From contig NZ_LT838272.1 of the NCBI RefSeq assembly GCF_900176005.1, positions 1,445,587 to 1,509,586 of the forward strand: a stretch of 64,000 nucleotides of DNA, in the 5' to 3' direction. Both the position numbers and the translations under genes were made by a program. The notes below the pieces were generated by a model, which was not told the DNA's origin, ran no database searches, and worked only from the letters and a program-made list of their open reading frames with translations. Shown here one piece after another: positions 41,274-49,511 of the stretch; positions within the stretch are counted from its first letter, which is position 1, and every line of letters starts with the position of its first letter. The stretch comes from Thermanaeromonas toyohensis ToBE. GTDB lineage: Bacteria; Bacillota; DSM-521; Neomoorellales; Neomoorellaceae.

Positions 41274-42000
41274 AGAGTGCTATGCTTCGGAAGCGCAAAG
41301 GCGGGTTTTGTCGCGGTTATTTGAAACGCCCTTCATCCGCGATAACTTCTTTTTAACTGGAGGAACCTGCTTGGCAGTTTTTTACCTTGGACACAGAATT
41401 TCCGATGACGTAGAGCTCTTTCTTTTGCGTGAGATAAACTTGCTTGAATATACGGCGTTGTTTAGGGAAGCTGAAAAGGTGGAACGCGTAGTAGCTGAAA
41501 GTACTGGATACTGTTCTTATTTCTATGAAGGAAATGTTAAGGTGAATTTTGTTTGGGATAAATTTTCCAAAGACAGTGTTCCTTTAGAGTACGGTATTGG
41601 AAGCGGGCTAAAGGTGAAATTGGATAGTATTTCCAATATTGCCGTCAATAAACTTTGTGCCTTGGTAAGCAGGTTTATTCCACGCGATATAGTCGACTTG
41701 AGTGTGCTGTTCAAAAATAAAGTTCTCGTTCCTGAGGACTTTGAGCATATTTACGCTGCGGCTGCTCAGAGAGAAGCCTCCCTAGATGATCTGCTTTACG
41801 TTATGGGGCTTTTTGATGAAATATCAGCTGCAAACGAGAATATAGTTTCTGCGCTTAAGCCAGCACTTAAGATAGAACTTTCCGGGGAAGACGTAAAAGT
41901 TGTATTCCAAGATCTCGGAAGGCAGCTTAAGAAAATGTGCGCATGTCAGACAATGAAAAACCTCTTATCGACCCGAAACCGGCTTAACTTTAAGCTTTAG
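41245..42000 (+). CDS. AbiEii/AbiGii-type nucleotidyltransferase toxin
   Basis: 251 residues. The N-terminal core FLTGGTCLAVFYLGHRISDD with a following E matches the GG..., (S/D)D-x-(D/E) active site of AbiEii nucleotidyltransferases. RIS-DDVELF replaces the usual RxSxDLDFF, and NKLCALVSRFIPRDIVDL is the conserved helix. AbiEii toxins transfer nucleotides to RNA and act in abortive infection or plasmid maintenance. It is translated from inside the upstream gene. AT-rich relative to nrdD. A terminator follows. Confidence 0.75.
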   Translation: MKDVRPSEHRECYASEAQRRVLSRLFETPFIRDNFFLTGGTCLAVFYLGHRISDDVELFLLREINLLEYTALFREAEKVERVVAESTGYCSYFYEGNVKVNFVWDKFSKDSVPLEYGIGSGLKVKLDSISNIAVNKLCALVSRFIPRDIVDLSVLFKNKVLVPEDFEHIYAAAAQREASLDDLLYVMGLFDEISAANENIVSALKPALKIELSGEDVKVVFQDLGRQLKKMCACQTMKNLLSTRNRLNFKL

Positions 42001-42014
42001 GTAGATATTTTGCG

Positions 42015-42051
42015 GGGCCCGGTACAAAAGGCGTACCGGGCTTTTCTTTTT
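42015..42051 (+). terminator. Rho-independent terminator
   Basis: GCCCGGTAC pairs perfectly with GTACCGGGC around a seven-base loop, then TTTTCTTTTT. It closes the AbiEii unit. Confidence 0.9.
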
Positions 42052-42105
42052 GGCGGAAAGAAACAGATCCGGCTTGAGGTGCAGGTTTAACTGAAAAAAA
42101 GGGGG

Positions 42106-44229
42106 ATGGAATTCATGAAGCAGGGAGACTGTCTGCAAGGGCAAGGTTTACCCGAAAAGATAGTAAAGCGCGACGGCAGGGTTGTCCCGTTTGACGCCAT
42201 GAAGATAACTGCCGCAGTCCAGAAGGCCTTCAATGCGACGGGTACGGATGGAGATGCGTGGGAGGTAACCCGCCGTGTTATAGACCAGCTTGTTCAGGGT
42301 TCCAGCGGGGTGCCTTCAGTTGAGCAGGTGCAGGATTTGGTAGAAACGGCCCTAATGGAGCTCGGATATTACCATGCTGCGAAGGCGTACATCCTCTACC
42401 GGGAGCAGCGCAGGCGCATCCGCGAGATGAAATCCCTGGTGTCCCAGGACCTCATCGACCAATACCTGGAAGAAGCCGACTGGCGAGTCAGGGAAAACGC
42501 GAATATCGGTTATTCCCTTCAGGGCCTTAACAACTACCTAGTTGGCTCTCTGGCTGCCGAATACTGGCTGGAGCGCATTTACCCGCCGGAAGTGCGGGAG
42601 GCCCACAGGAACGGCGACTTTCATATCCATGACTTGAACCTTATGGCACCCTACTGCATGGGTTGGGACCTGGCGATGCTCCTGCAGGAAGGCTTTAACG
42701 GCGTGCCTGCCCACGCGGAGGCGAGGCCCCCGAAGCACTTGCGGTCTGCCCTGGGACAGCTTTACAACTTCCTGTACACCTGCCAGGGTGAGGCAGCGGG
42801 CGCTCAGGCTGTTTCAAACTTTGACACCCTTATGGCGCCCTACGTTCGGGCTGACAGCTTATCGTATCAGCAGGTGAGGCAGGCGGTCCAAGAGTTCATC
42901 TTCAACCTCAACGTACCTACCAGGGTTGGCTTCCAACCGCCGTTTACCAACGTGACTCTGGACGGTGGTGTTCCGGAGTTCATGAAGGCGGAGCCCGCAG
43001 TCGTGGGCGGACGGGAAATGCCGTTCACCTATGGGGACCTGGAAGAAGAAAGGGCGATGGTAGCCCGGGCCTTCTGCGAAGTGCTGCTGGAAGGTGACGC
43101 CAGTGGAAAGGGTTTTACTTTTCCGGTTCCCACGGTGAACGTCACGCCCGAGTTCTGGTCGAGACCTGAGGTGGACATCATATTCGAGGTGACTGCGAAG
43201 TACGGCTCCTTCTACTTCGGAAACTTCATCAATTCGGATCTGAGGCCCGAAGACGTGCGGAGTCTCTGCTGCCGCCTGCGGTTGGACAACCGGGAGCTCA
43301 GGAAGAGGGGTGGCGGTCTGTTCGGGGCCAACCCTCTTACAGGCTCCATCGGAGTAGTTACTCTCAACCTGCCCAGGCTAGCCTACCAGGCAGAGGACGA
43401 AGACGACTTCTTCTCCCGCCTGGCCCGGTTGGCGTCTGTAGCGGTCACGGCCCTGGAGCTGAAGCGGAAGGCTTTGGAGAAATTTGCTGACATGGGGCTT
43501 TATCCCTTTGCGGCCCGGTACCTGGCGGGCGTGAAGAAGCGCTTCGGGAAGCTTTTTGCCAACCACTTCTCGACTATAGGGGTGGTCGGCGGCAATGAGA
43601 TGTGCCTCAACCTGCTGGGCGTGGGCATCGGCCATCCCGAAGGTAGGGCGTTTGCGCTCAAAGTGCTCGACTTCCTGAGGGAGTTCTGCCTCGGGGCCCA
43701 GGAGCGGACGGGGAACCTGTACAACCTCGAGGCGACCCCGGCGGAGGGCTGTTCCTACCGCCTTGCAAGGATAGACAAGATGAAGTGGCCGGATATAGTC
43801 GTGGCGAACGAACCGGCGTGGAAGAAGGGGGCGGAGCCGTACTACACGAACTCCACTCTTCTTCCCGTGGACGCCACGGATGATCCCGTGGAGTACCTGG
43901 AGCACCAGGAGGAGCTGCAGTGCGCCTACACCGGCGGCACGGTGGTCCACATCTGGCTCGGGGAGGAGAGGCCCGACCCTGGGGCCTGTGCGGAATTCGT
44001 GAAAAAAGTCTTCACGCAGTACCGCATTCCGTACCTCACGCTCACTCCGGTATATTCGGTCTGCCCTTCTCACGGGTACCGCTTCGGGAAACACGAAGTT
44101 TGCCCCGACTGCGGGGATCCCTGCGAGGTGTTCTCCCGTGTTGTGGGTTACTACCGGCCAGTGAGCAGGTGGAACGCCGGGAAGCAGGAGGAGTTCCGCG
44201 ACAGGAAGATGTTCAGGTTGGGGGCGTAG
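42106..44229 (+). CDS. nrdD: Anaerobic ribonucleoside-triphosphate reductase
   Basis: 707 residues, usual length. ATP-cone at residues 10-100 (IVKRDGRVVPFDAMKITAA). The barrel carries NFINSDLRPEDVRSLCC. The zinc site is CPSHG/CPDCGDPC, and the glycyl-radical loop is VVGYYRPVSRWNAGK. It reduces ribonucleotides to deoxyribonucleotides under anaerobic conditions with a glycyl radical made by NrdG, encoded 3 bases downstream. The first ATG abuts GGGGG; the in-frame ATG at 42115 is an alternative. Mobile elements carrying nrdDG gain an independent dNTP supply. Confidence 0.97.
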   Translation: MEFMKQGDCLQGQGLPEKIVKRDGRVVPFDAMKITAAVQKAFNATGTDGDAWEVTRRVIDQLVQGSSGVPSVEQVQDLVETALMELGYYHAAKAYILYREQRRRIREMKSLVSQDLIDQYLEEADWRVRENANIGYSLQGLNNYLVGSLAAEYWLERIYPPEVREAHRNGDFHIHDLNLMAPYCMGWDLAMLLQEGFNGVPAHAEARPPKHLRSALGQLYNFLYTCQGEAAGAQAVSNFDTLMAPYVRADSLSYQQVRQAVQEFIFNLNVPTRVGFQPPFTNVTLDGGVPEFMKAEPAVVGGREMPFTYGDLEEERAMVARAFCEVLLEGDASGKGFTFPVPTVNVTPEFWSRPEVDIIFEVTAKYGSFYFGNFINSDLRPEDVRSLCCRLRLDNRELRKRGGGLFGANPLTGSIGVVTLNLPRLAYQAEDEDDFFSRLARLASVAVTALELKRKALEKFADMGLYPFAARYLAGVKKRFGKLFANHFSTIGVVGGNEMCLNLLGVGIGHPEGRAFALKVLDFLREFCLGAQERTGNLYNLEATPAEGCSYRLARIDKMKWPDIVVANEPAWKKGAEPYYTNSTLLPVDATDDPVEYLEHQEELQCAYTGGTVVHIWLGEERPDPGACAEFVKKVFTQYRIPYLTLTPVYSVCPSHGYRFGKHEVCPDCGDPCEVFSRVVGYYRPVSRWNAGKQEEFRDRKMFRLGA

Positions 44230-44232
44230 GGC

Positions 44233-44976
44233 GTGATTATTGGGGGTTTGCTCAAAACGTCTTTTTCGGAGTACCCCGGGAAGGTGGCCGCAGTGGTGTT
44301 CACCATGGGCTGCAACTTCCGCTGCCCCTGGTGCCACAACCCGGGGCTGGTAGACCCCATGAGGTATGTTCACGAGGTTCCGGTAAGGGACGTGCTGCAG
44401 TTCCTGGAGGGCAGGCGGAAGTTTCTGGATGCGGTGGTCGTTTCCGGGGGCGAACCCACGCTGCAGGCAGACATTCTGAGCTTTCTCCGTGAACTCAAGT
44501 CTATGGGCTACGCGGTCAAGCTGGACACGAACGGCTCCAGGCCGGATGTCCTTGAGAAGCTCCTGGGGGAGGGGCTGGCGGACTGTGTAGCGGTGGACTA
44601 CAAGGTGCCGTTTGGTCTTTACCGCAGGGTTCTAACTTCAGGATACACCGGCGCCGGCCCCTGCAATCCAAACCAGGTGAAGGCGAGCATTGCTGTTGCG
44701 CTGGGGCATTCTGAAAGTTACATCCGCACGACTGTAGTCCCAGACATCCATACTCCGGAGGTGCTGGGGAAGATGCGTAATGACCTGGAAAAACTGGTGC
44801 GCCCGGGTGTTACCGTTCCGGAACCGGGGTCGGGGAAGTGGCGGCTTCAAGAGTTTCGCGACACGGGAGACCTCCTCGGCCCGCGCGTGTGGGAAAGGCC
44901 GGGGTTTCTGGCGTGGTTCCGGAGGCAGTCTGGCAGCAGGAAAGCCGGCAGGGTGGCATGCGGGGTGAGAAGGTAA
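44233..44976 (+). CDS. nrdG: Anaerobic ribonucleotide reductase activase
   Basis: 247 residues. Radical SAM protein with the CNFRCPWCHNPG cluster motif (CxxxCxxC), VVSGGEPTLQAD and KLDTNGSRPD. It cleaves S-adenosylmethionine to make the glycyl radical on NrdD. GTG start 3 bases after nrdD. Its stop shares one base with the dam start (TAATG). Confidence 0.95.
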   Translation: MIIGGLLKTSFSEYPGKVAAVVFTMGCNFRCPWCHNPGLVDPMRYVHEVPVRDVLQFLEGRRKFLDAVVVSGGEPTLQADILSFLRELKSMGYAVKLDTNGSRPDVLEKLLGEGLADCVAVDYKVPFGLYRRVLTSGYTGAGPCNPNQVKASIAVALGHSESYIRTTVVPDIHTPEVLGKMRNDLEKLVRPGVTVPEPGSGKWRLQEFRDTGDLLGPRVWERPGFLAWFRRQSGSRKAGRVACGVRR

Positions 44977-45806
44977 TGAAGAACGCCGCGAAGGAGATTT
45001 CGCTCAAGCCCAGGCCTCCTGTGAAGTGGGCCGGGGGGAAGAGACAGCTGCTGGCGCAGCTCGAACCTCTCTTTCCCCAGCATTTCAACGTCTACCATGA
45101 GCCTTTCGTGGGCGGCGGCGCCGTGTTTTTCCACCTGCTTCCCCCGAAGGCCGTACTCATCGACAGCAATCCGGAGCTTATCAACTTCTACCTCGTCGTC
45201 CGGGACAGGCTGGATGAGTTCCTAAATGATGTCCGGAAGCACAGGAACGAAGCGGGTTACTACTACCGGCTGAGGGACGTTGACCCGGAGACTCTTTCCC
45301 CGGTGGAGCGGGCCTCCAGGTTCCTCTACCTTAACCGTACAGGGTACAACGGCCTCTGGCGGGTAAACCGCCAGGGCAGGTACAACGTTCCGTTTGGCAG
45401 GTACAGGAACCCGAGGATAGCGGACGAAGAAAACCTCCGTCTGGTGAGCGCCGCGCTGAAAAGAGCGGAAGTCATATTGGGGGACTTTTCGTTAGTTCTG
45501 GAGCACGCCAGGGCGGGCGATTTTGTGTACCTGGACCCGCCCTACGACCCGGTCTCGAAGACCGCGAGCTTTACGGCGTACACGGCCGGCGCGTTCGGCC
45601 CGGAGGAGCAAAAGCGGCTAGCGGAGGTGTTCAGGGCGCTCGACCGCCTGGGCTGCTTCGTGATGCTCTCCAACTCGGGCACGGAGTTCGTCCGGCGGCT
45701 GTACGAAGGCTACGATATCCGGGCCGTGCGGGCGAAGCGGGCGATTAGTTGCAAGTCGGATGGGCGGGGTTCGGTAGGGGAACTGGTCATTAGAAGTTAC
45801 GCTTAA
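44976..45806 (+). CDS. dam: Dam-type N6-adenine DNA methyltransferase
   Basis: About 276 residues of the D12 class. PPVKWAGGKRQLLAQLEPLF is the SAM-binding motif, followed by EPFVGGGAVFFHL, FLYLNRTGYNGLWRVN, the catalytic DPPYDPVSKTASF, and the C-terminal MLSNSGTEFVRRLY. It methylates adenine, probably in GATC or a similar site. The ATG overlaps the nrdG stop. A diverged C-terminal copy lies at 48185-48352. Confidence 0.93.
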   Translation: MKNAAKEISLKPRPPVKWAGGKRQLLAQLEPLFPQHFNVYHEPFVGGGAVFFHLLPPKAVLIDSNPELINFYLVVRDRLDEFLNDVRKHRNEAGYYYRLRDVDPETLSPVERASRFLYLNRTGYNGLWRVNRQGRYNVPFGRYRNPRIADEENLRLVSAALKRAEVILGDFSLVLEHARAGDFVYLDPPYDPVSKTASFTAYTAGAFGPEEQKRLAEVFRALDRLGCFVMLSNSGTEFVRRLYEGYDIRAVRAKRAISCKSDGRGSVGELVIRSYA

Positions 45807-46084
45807 ACAGATGTGGTCAACTTTCCTTGTGCCCATTGATTAGAAAAAATATGAAAAACTCGTTTAGGTCGGCAGGTATTGACTGTCTGGCATCGAATTT
45901 TTAAGCGGTAACGTTATCTATTTTGGCAGAGACGATAGACAAATTTGAGAAAACCAGGGAAGACCTCAGATAGAAATAGAAATATACGTTTAGCTGGTAT
46001 ACATAGAAAAGATTGCCGAAAGCCTTATTGGATAGGGTTTTCCCGTCTTGTTACCATGAAGTTGTGAAGAAGGAAGGGATTTTA

Positions 46085-46960
46085 GTGCAGAGAGGATCGG
46101 TGTTGGGGATAAGTTTTACTGTTACAACAAGAGAGAGAAAAAGCCCTTTTGTTCGCCTATTTACCAAGACACCGGCTGGTGTCATTTGCCCGCATTTTTA
46201 TGAGCTAATTCTTTCAAATGGATGTCCGTACGATTGCGCATACTGCTACTTGCGACTTACTTTTCGCGGGAAAAAGGATCCAGTACTTTATACCAACCGA
46301 TGGGAGAAAGTTGAGGATGAAATAAGGATGGCGGGACCAGGAGTTTTTTCGACCGGAGAACTAGCCGATAGCCTTGCTGTTTTGCCCCCTTTGTTGCCAC
46401 GGGCTATAGAGTATTTTAGAACTCAGAAAGACAAGTATTTGCTTTTGACTACAAAGAGCTGTAATACAAAACTGTTTGAGGAGCTTTCTCCGACTCGACA
46501 GGTGATAATTAGCTTTTCAATAAATGCTCCTGAAGTGGCCTCAAAGTATGAACGTTTAGCTCCATCACCCTTTGACAGGCTGAACGCTGCAACTAGATTA
46601 TTAGAACTTGGTTGGAGGGTTCGGGTCCGAATAGATCCGGTAATTATTGAAGGTGTTCAGCATGATAATATTTCTATATACCGCAAAATATGCAAGATAG
46701 TCGGACAACTCGGTGTTGAACGCGTGACAGTGGGAACGTTACGACAGTATCCTGGGTTGCATCGCTTTGCACCGAGTGCGCCAAGGGGTGGCCTTGTTAA
46801 GGCACCTGACGGGCGCATGAGGTATTCTTTATCCGTGCGAGTGAGAACTTACAATATGATAGCTGAGTGGCTCGGATTTGAACCGGCTTTATGTAAAGAA
46901 ACATATGAGGTTTGGGAGATGCTAACTTGGAGATACCGGGGTTGCAATTGTACAGTCTAA
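46085..46960 (+). CDS. Radical SAM protein (spore photoproduct lyase-like)
   Basis: About 291 residues. The cluster motif is GCPYDCAYCYLRLTFRG (CxxxCxxC). It also has PGVFSTGELADSLAV, LLLTTKSCNTKLF and ERVTVGTLRQYP, a pattern of the SPL-like radical SAM family. GTG with GAAGGAAGGGA upstream. Its last codons overlap by 4 bases the convergent tcmP gene. Three-Cys-motif proteins usually neighbour TcmP, so this may be its partner. A second, broken copy lies at 55354-57734. Confidence 0.8.
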   Translation: MQRGSVLGISFTVTTRERKSPFVRLFTKTPAGVICPHFYELILSNGCPYDCAYCYLRLTFRGKKDPVLYTNRWEKVEDEIRMAGPGVFSTGELADSLAVLPPLLPRAIEYFRTQKDKYLLLTTKSCNTKLFEELSPTRQVIISFSINAPEVASKYERLAPSPFDRLNAATRLLELGWRVRVRIDPVIIEGVQHDNISIYRKICKIVGQLGVERVTVGTLRQYPGLHRFAPSAPRGGLVKAPDGRMRYSLSVRVRTYNMIAEWLGFEPALCKETYEVWEMLTWRYRGCNCTV

Positions 46961-48069
46961 TCTGCGAAGGAAATAAATGTTCCCTCGGGGAAACCTCTAT
47001 TTTTGCCGGGTGGCCTTTCTACACTTATCTTAGGCGGTTGACTGCCAGCTAGAATTGTCAAGGCGGGCCGTACATGGCGCTGGAGATATGGAGTTTCACA
47101 AATAACGAAATGCTCTATCTGCTCAATTGAGAGTTTTTGTCCCCGAAATTTGCGCTCAAGTAGAAATGCCAAGTTATTACGATGGATATCGTCTGGATCA
47201 AAGATGGAGAGCTGGCCGGCATGGTGTTTGGAAGTTTCAAAAGCTGAAAATCGAAAATAGCCTGTCTCATCTACTTTCCACATAGCATTTTTCATCTCTT
47301 TTAGGCCCTCAATCCTGTTTGTGGAGAAGATTAAGAAATATTTTGTTCGGTTGTTTTTGTCTTTTATCTCGAAAGAACGCACGTACCGATGTCCGGTAGC
47401 CTTTTGTAGCTGGGACACGTAAAGGTTTGTTAAGAATTGTTTTCGCTCTTGGGGACATGTTAGTGAAAGGACTTTTTTCCATTCGTCGGTACCAAACAGG
47501 AGGGTGGTTTTATTTTCATGTGTTTCACACCATCTATTGACAGCGTCATACATAAAATTAAACAATACTTCACAGCTGGGATAGCGTAAAATCTTGGCTA
47601 TTAACTGGAGTGGAACACCAGATAGTCCGAACGGGTCTACAAAAACGAAAGATGGCGCTAGTGTTTGTTGCTGTTTTTCCAGCTCGGAAAGTACAGTTTC
47701 CATTACTTCTTCGAACGAAGATGGGATTACACTATAGTGGATTCCACTGGATTTCAGAGATGAGGAAGGAAATCTTTCTTCACACAACTTCTGTAAAAAC
47801 GTAGCTCTTTCTGTGTCACTTTCAATAAATAACATTCTGATTTCAGCTCTGAATTTATGACGAAGTACGTGTTCCGAAACAATCCTTAAAGCGATTAAAG
47901 GAGATCCTTCTTCGCCAGTACTGTACAATCCTGGACCGGCAAATCCGTCAATGTAAACAATCCGTTTAAATTTTTGCCCCAATATAGGGAACCACGCCTT
48001 TAGATACTCCCTAAGAACAGTGTGTTTTGCTTTAGAGTGCTCCTCTAATGGCCATATGAGGGTATCCAT
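46957..48069 (-). CDS. tcmP: Three-Cys-motif partner protein TcmP
   Basis: 370 residues on the minus strand, convergent with the radical SAM gene. Features: KAKHTVLREYLKAWFPIL, RIVYIDGFAGPGLYSTGEEG, FVFVDPFGLSGVPLQLIAKI and CEVLFNFMYDAVNRW, as in TcmP proteins (a methyltransferase-like fold with the IDGFAGPG loop). A good ribosome site (GGAGGGAG on the minus strand) precedes the ATG. TcmP is found with three-Cys-motif proteins in phage- and element-associated modules; its activity is unknown. AT-rich relative to its neighbours. Confidence 0.8.
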   Translation of the reverse strand: MDTLIWPLEEHSKAKHTVLREYLKAWFPILGQKFKRIVYIDGFAGPGLYSTGEEGSPLIALRIVSEHVLRHKFRAEIRMLFIESDTERATFLQKLCEERFPSSSLKSSGIHYSVIPSSFEEVMETVLSELEKQQQTLAPSFVFVDPFGLSGVPLQLIAKILRYPSCEVLFNFMYDAVNRWCETHENKTTLLFGTDEWKKVLSLTCPQERKQFLTNLYVSQLQKATGHRYVRSFEIKDKNNRTKYFLIFSTNRIEGLKEMKNAMWKVDETGYFRFSAFETSKHHAGQLSIFDPDDIHRNNLAFLLERKFRGQKLSIEQIEHFVICETPYLQRHVRPALTILAGSQPPKISVERPPGKNRGFPEGTFISFAD

Positions 48070-48184
48070 TTAACTCCCTCCAAAGAAAATGCTCGTCATA
48101 ACTTATATTCTACTTATTTCTGCAATTTCCTTCCAAACCTAGCAGTAACTTCTGTTATATGCTCGTGCAGGAGTTTTTAGGATG

Positions 48185-48352
48185 TTGGACTGGCGGGGTT
48201 ACTTCGTGATACCTTCGAATTCGGATAGAAGGTTCATCCTGCATCTGTGCGAGAGCTACGATATCCGGACCGTGCGGGCGAAGCGGCCGATCAACTGCAG
48301 GGCTGATGGACGGGGCCCGGTGGCGGAGCTGGTCATCCGGAATTATTCATGA
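48185..48352 (+). pseudogene. dam: C-terminal fragment of a Dam-type methyltransferase
   Basis: The frame reads GYFVIPSNSDRRFILHLCES, then YDIRTVRAKRPINCRADGRG and ELVIRNYS before TGA. It aligns with the intact protein (GCFVMLSNSGTEFVRRLY, YDIRAVRAKRAISCKSDGRG, ELVIRSYA). The catalytic part is missing. It is diverged, so it came from a different dam gene. Confidence 0.8.
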
Positions 48353-48396
48353 TATGCTTCAGGCGGGTGGCAAGGTTGAAAAAGGGGGAGCGTTTG

Positions 48397-48846
48397 ATGT
48401 CGCAGTGGCTCCAGTGCTATCTCCAGCTGGCGCCGTGGCTGACTTTTGCGATATTTGTTCTGGGACTGCTTCCGGGATACTTCTGGTGGCTCATTACCGG
48501 AAGCCTCGGGGCGGCGCGGGCCGTGCTGCTGGCGTCTTTGAAGGCCAGCTTTGTGGTTGGTGTTCTTAATTGGGCGGTGGCAGCTTTTCTGTTGCCGTTC
48601 TGGGCGTTTTCTGGTGTAAAGATTCAGTCTTCCAGCAAGGAGTGCTGGGCTTTCGCGGTTTTAGGTGCGTGGCTGCTGGGCTGCGTGGCAGTGCTCGGCA
48701 TCGTGCTCGCGACGGGTGACGCGCTGCTTTCTGCTCGGGTCGGGACCGCAGTGTTTTTTGCTGGAATACCTGCTGGCCGGGCTCTTCAGAAGGTCGTCCA
48801 GAGGCATCTGGAGAGGGATGCTAGCAGCGGGCAAGACAAGAAATAG
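48397..48846 (+). CDS. Membrane protein, 149 aa
   Basis: ATG after AAAGGGGGAGCG. Four hydrophobic helices (WLTFAIFVLGLLPGYFWWLI, VVGVLNWAVAAFLLPFWAF, AVLGAWLLGCVAVLGIVL, AVFFAGIPAGRAL) and a charged C-terminus. It starts just after the dam fragment. Unrecognised. Confidence 0.6.
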   Translation: MSQWLQCYLQLAPWLTFAIFVLGLLPGYFWWLITGSLGAARAVLLASLKASFVVGVLNWAVAAFLLPFWAFSGVKIQSSSKECWAFAVLGAWLLGCVAVLGIVLATGDALLSARVGTAVFFAGIPAGRALQKVVQRHLERDASSGQDKK

Positions 48847-49035
48847 TTAGGTCGGCGGGACGGCGTGAAGGCAACAGAGGAGTTTTTATTTTTAATTTTT
48901 GCAGGACGAAAATGGTTTTCGGTGCCCGAGGACGGCTCTAAAAGAGGACAAATCGCTTGTGGTGATTTTTTTTGGAATACCGCAGGGGGGAGACCGCATG
49001 CAGTACAGGAATTTTAAGGAATTTCTTTATAAAAA

Positions 49036-49079
49036 TCCGCCCCCGAAAACCTACCCCCTTGTGGGGTGGGATGAAGGGG
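49036..49079 (+). repeat. Left-end repeat of the TnpB element
   Basis: TCCGCCCCCGAAAACCTACC and CCCTTGTGGGGT are nearly identical to 8167-8208. The internal CCCCTTGTGGGG forms a small hairpin, as in IS200/IS605 left ends. Confidence 0.7.
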
Positions 49080-49133
49080 CACATTTGAGCGTTAAAATTA
49101 AACATATCAACGAAACTTCTGTTTTTGTAGTAG

Positions 49134-49511
49134 AACAAGGTTACGGAAAGAAAAATCAGCCATTGCGTATACAACATCAACTACCATATTGTTTTTTGTC
49201 CCAAGTACCGGCACGAAGTAATTAAGGATGGTGTCGCTAAAGCAATTAAAGACGTTGTTCAAGGAATATGTGCAACTTATGGTTATGATCTAATCCAAGT
49301 GGCCCCAGCGGAGATCGTCAAGCGGCTCAAGAGCATTACGGCTAATAGGATATTCGCCGCCTTTCCCGATATGAAAAAGAAGCATTTTTGGGGCAGTGGT
49401 CTCTGGAGCAGGGGCTATTATATCGGCACGGGCGGCAATGTCGCTGCCGAAACCATCCGCAGGTACATTGAAACCCAGAAGTCTTTGGGGAAGGAGGTGA
49501 AAGAGAAATGA
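49134..49511 (+). pseudogene. tnpA: tnpA (Y1/HUH transposase) lacking its HUH motif and start codon
   Basis: In one continuous frame the DNA reads ERKISHCVYNINYHIVFCPK, YRHEVIKDGVAKAIKDVVQG, GYDLIQ, then directly VAPAEIVKRLKSITANRIF, GSGLWSRGYYIGTGG and TIRRYIETQK. This is IS200-type TnpA including the catalytic Tyr helix. However, the central DHVHLL-type segment (about 20 residues, expected after YDLIQ) has been removed in frame. The frame begins after two stops with no ATG, GTG or TTG at the N-terminus. It overlaps the tnpB start by four bases (ATGA). Confidence 0.85.

Noticed and set aside
48899-49225. A 108-codon frame at the left end of the TnpB element
   Set aside because: It reads through the transposon left end and overlaps the tnpA remnant in another frame, so it is a chance frame.
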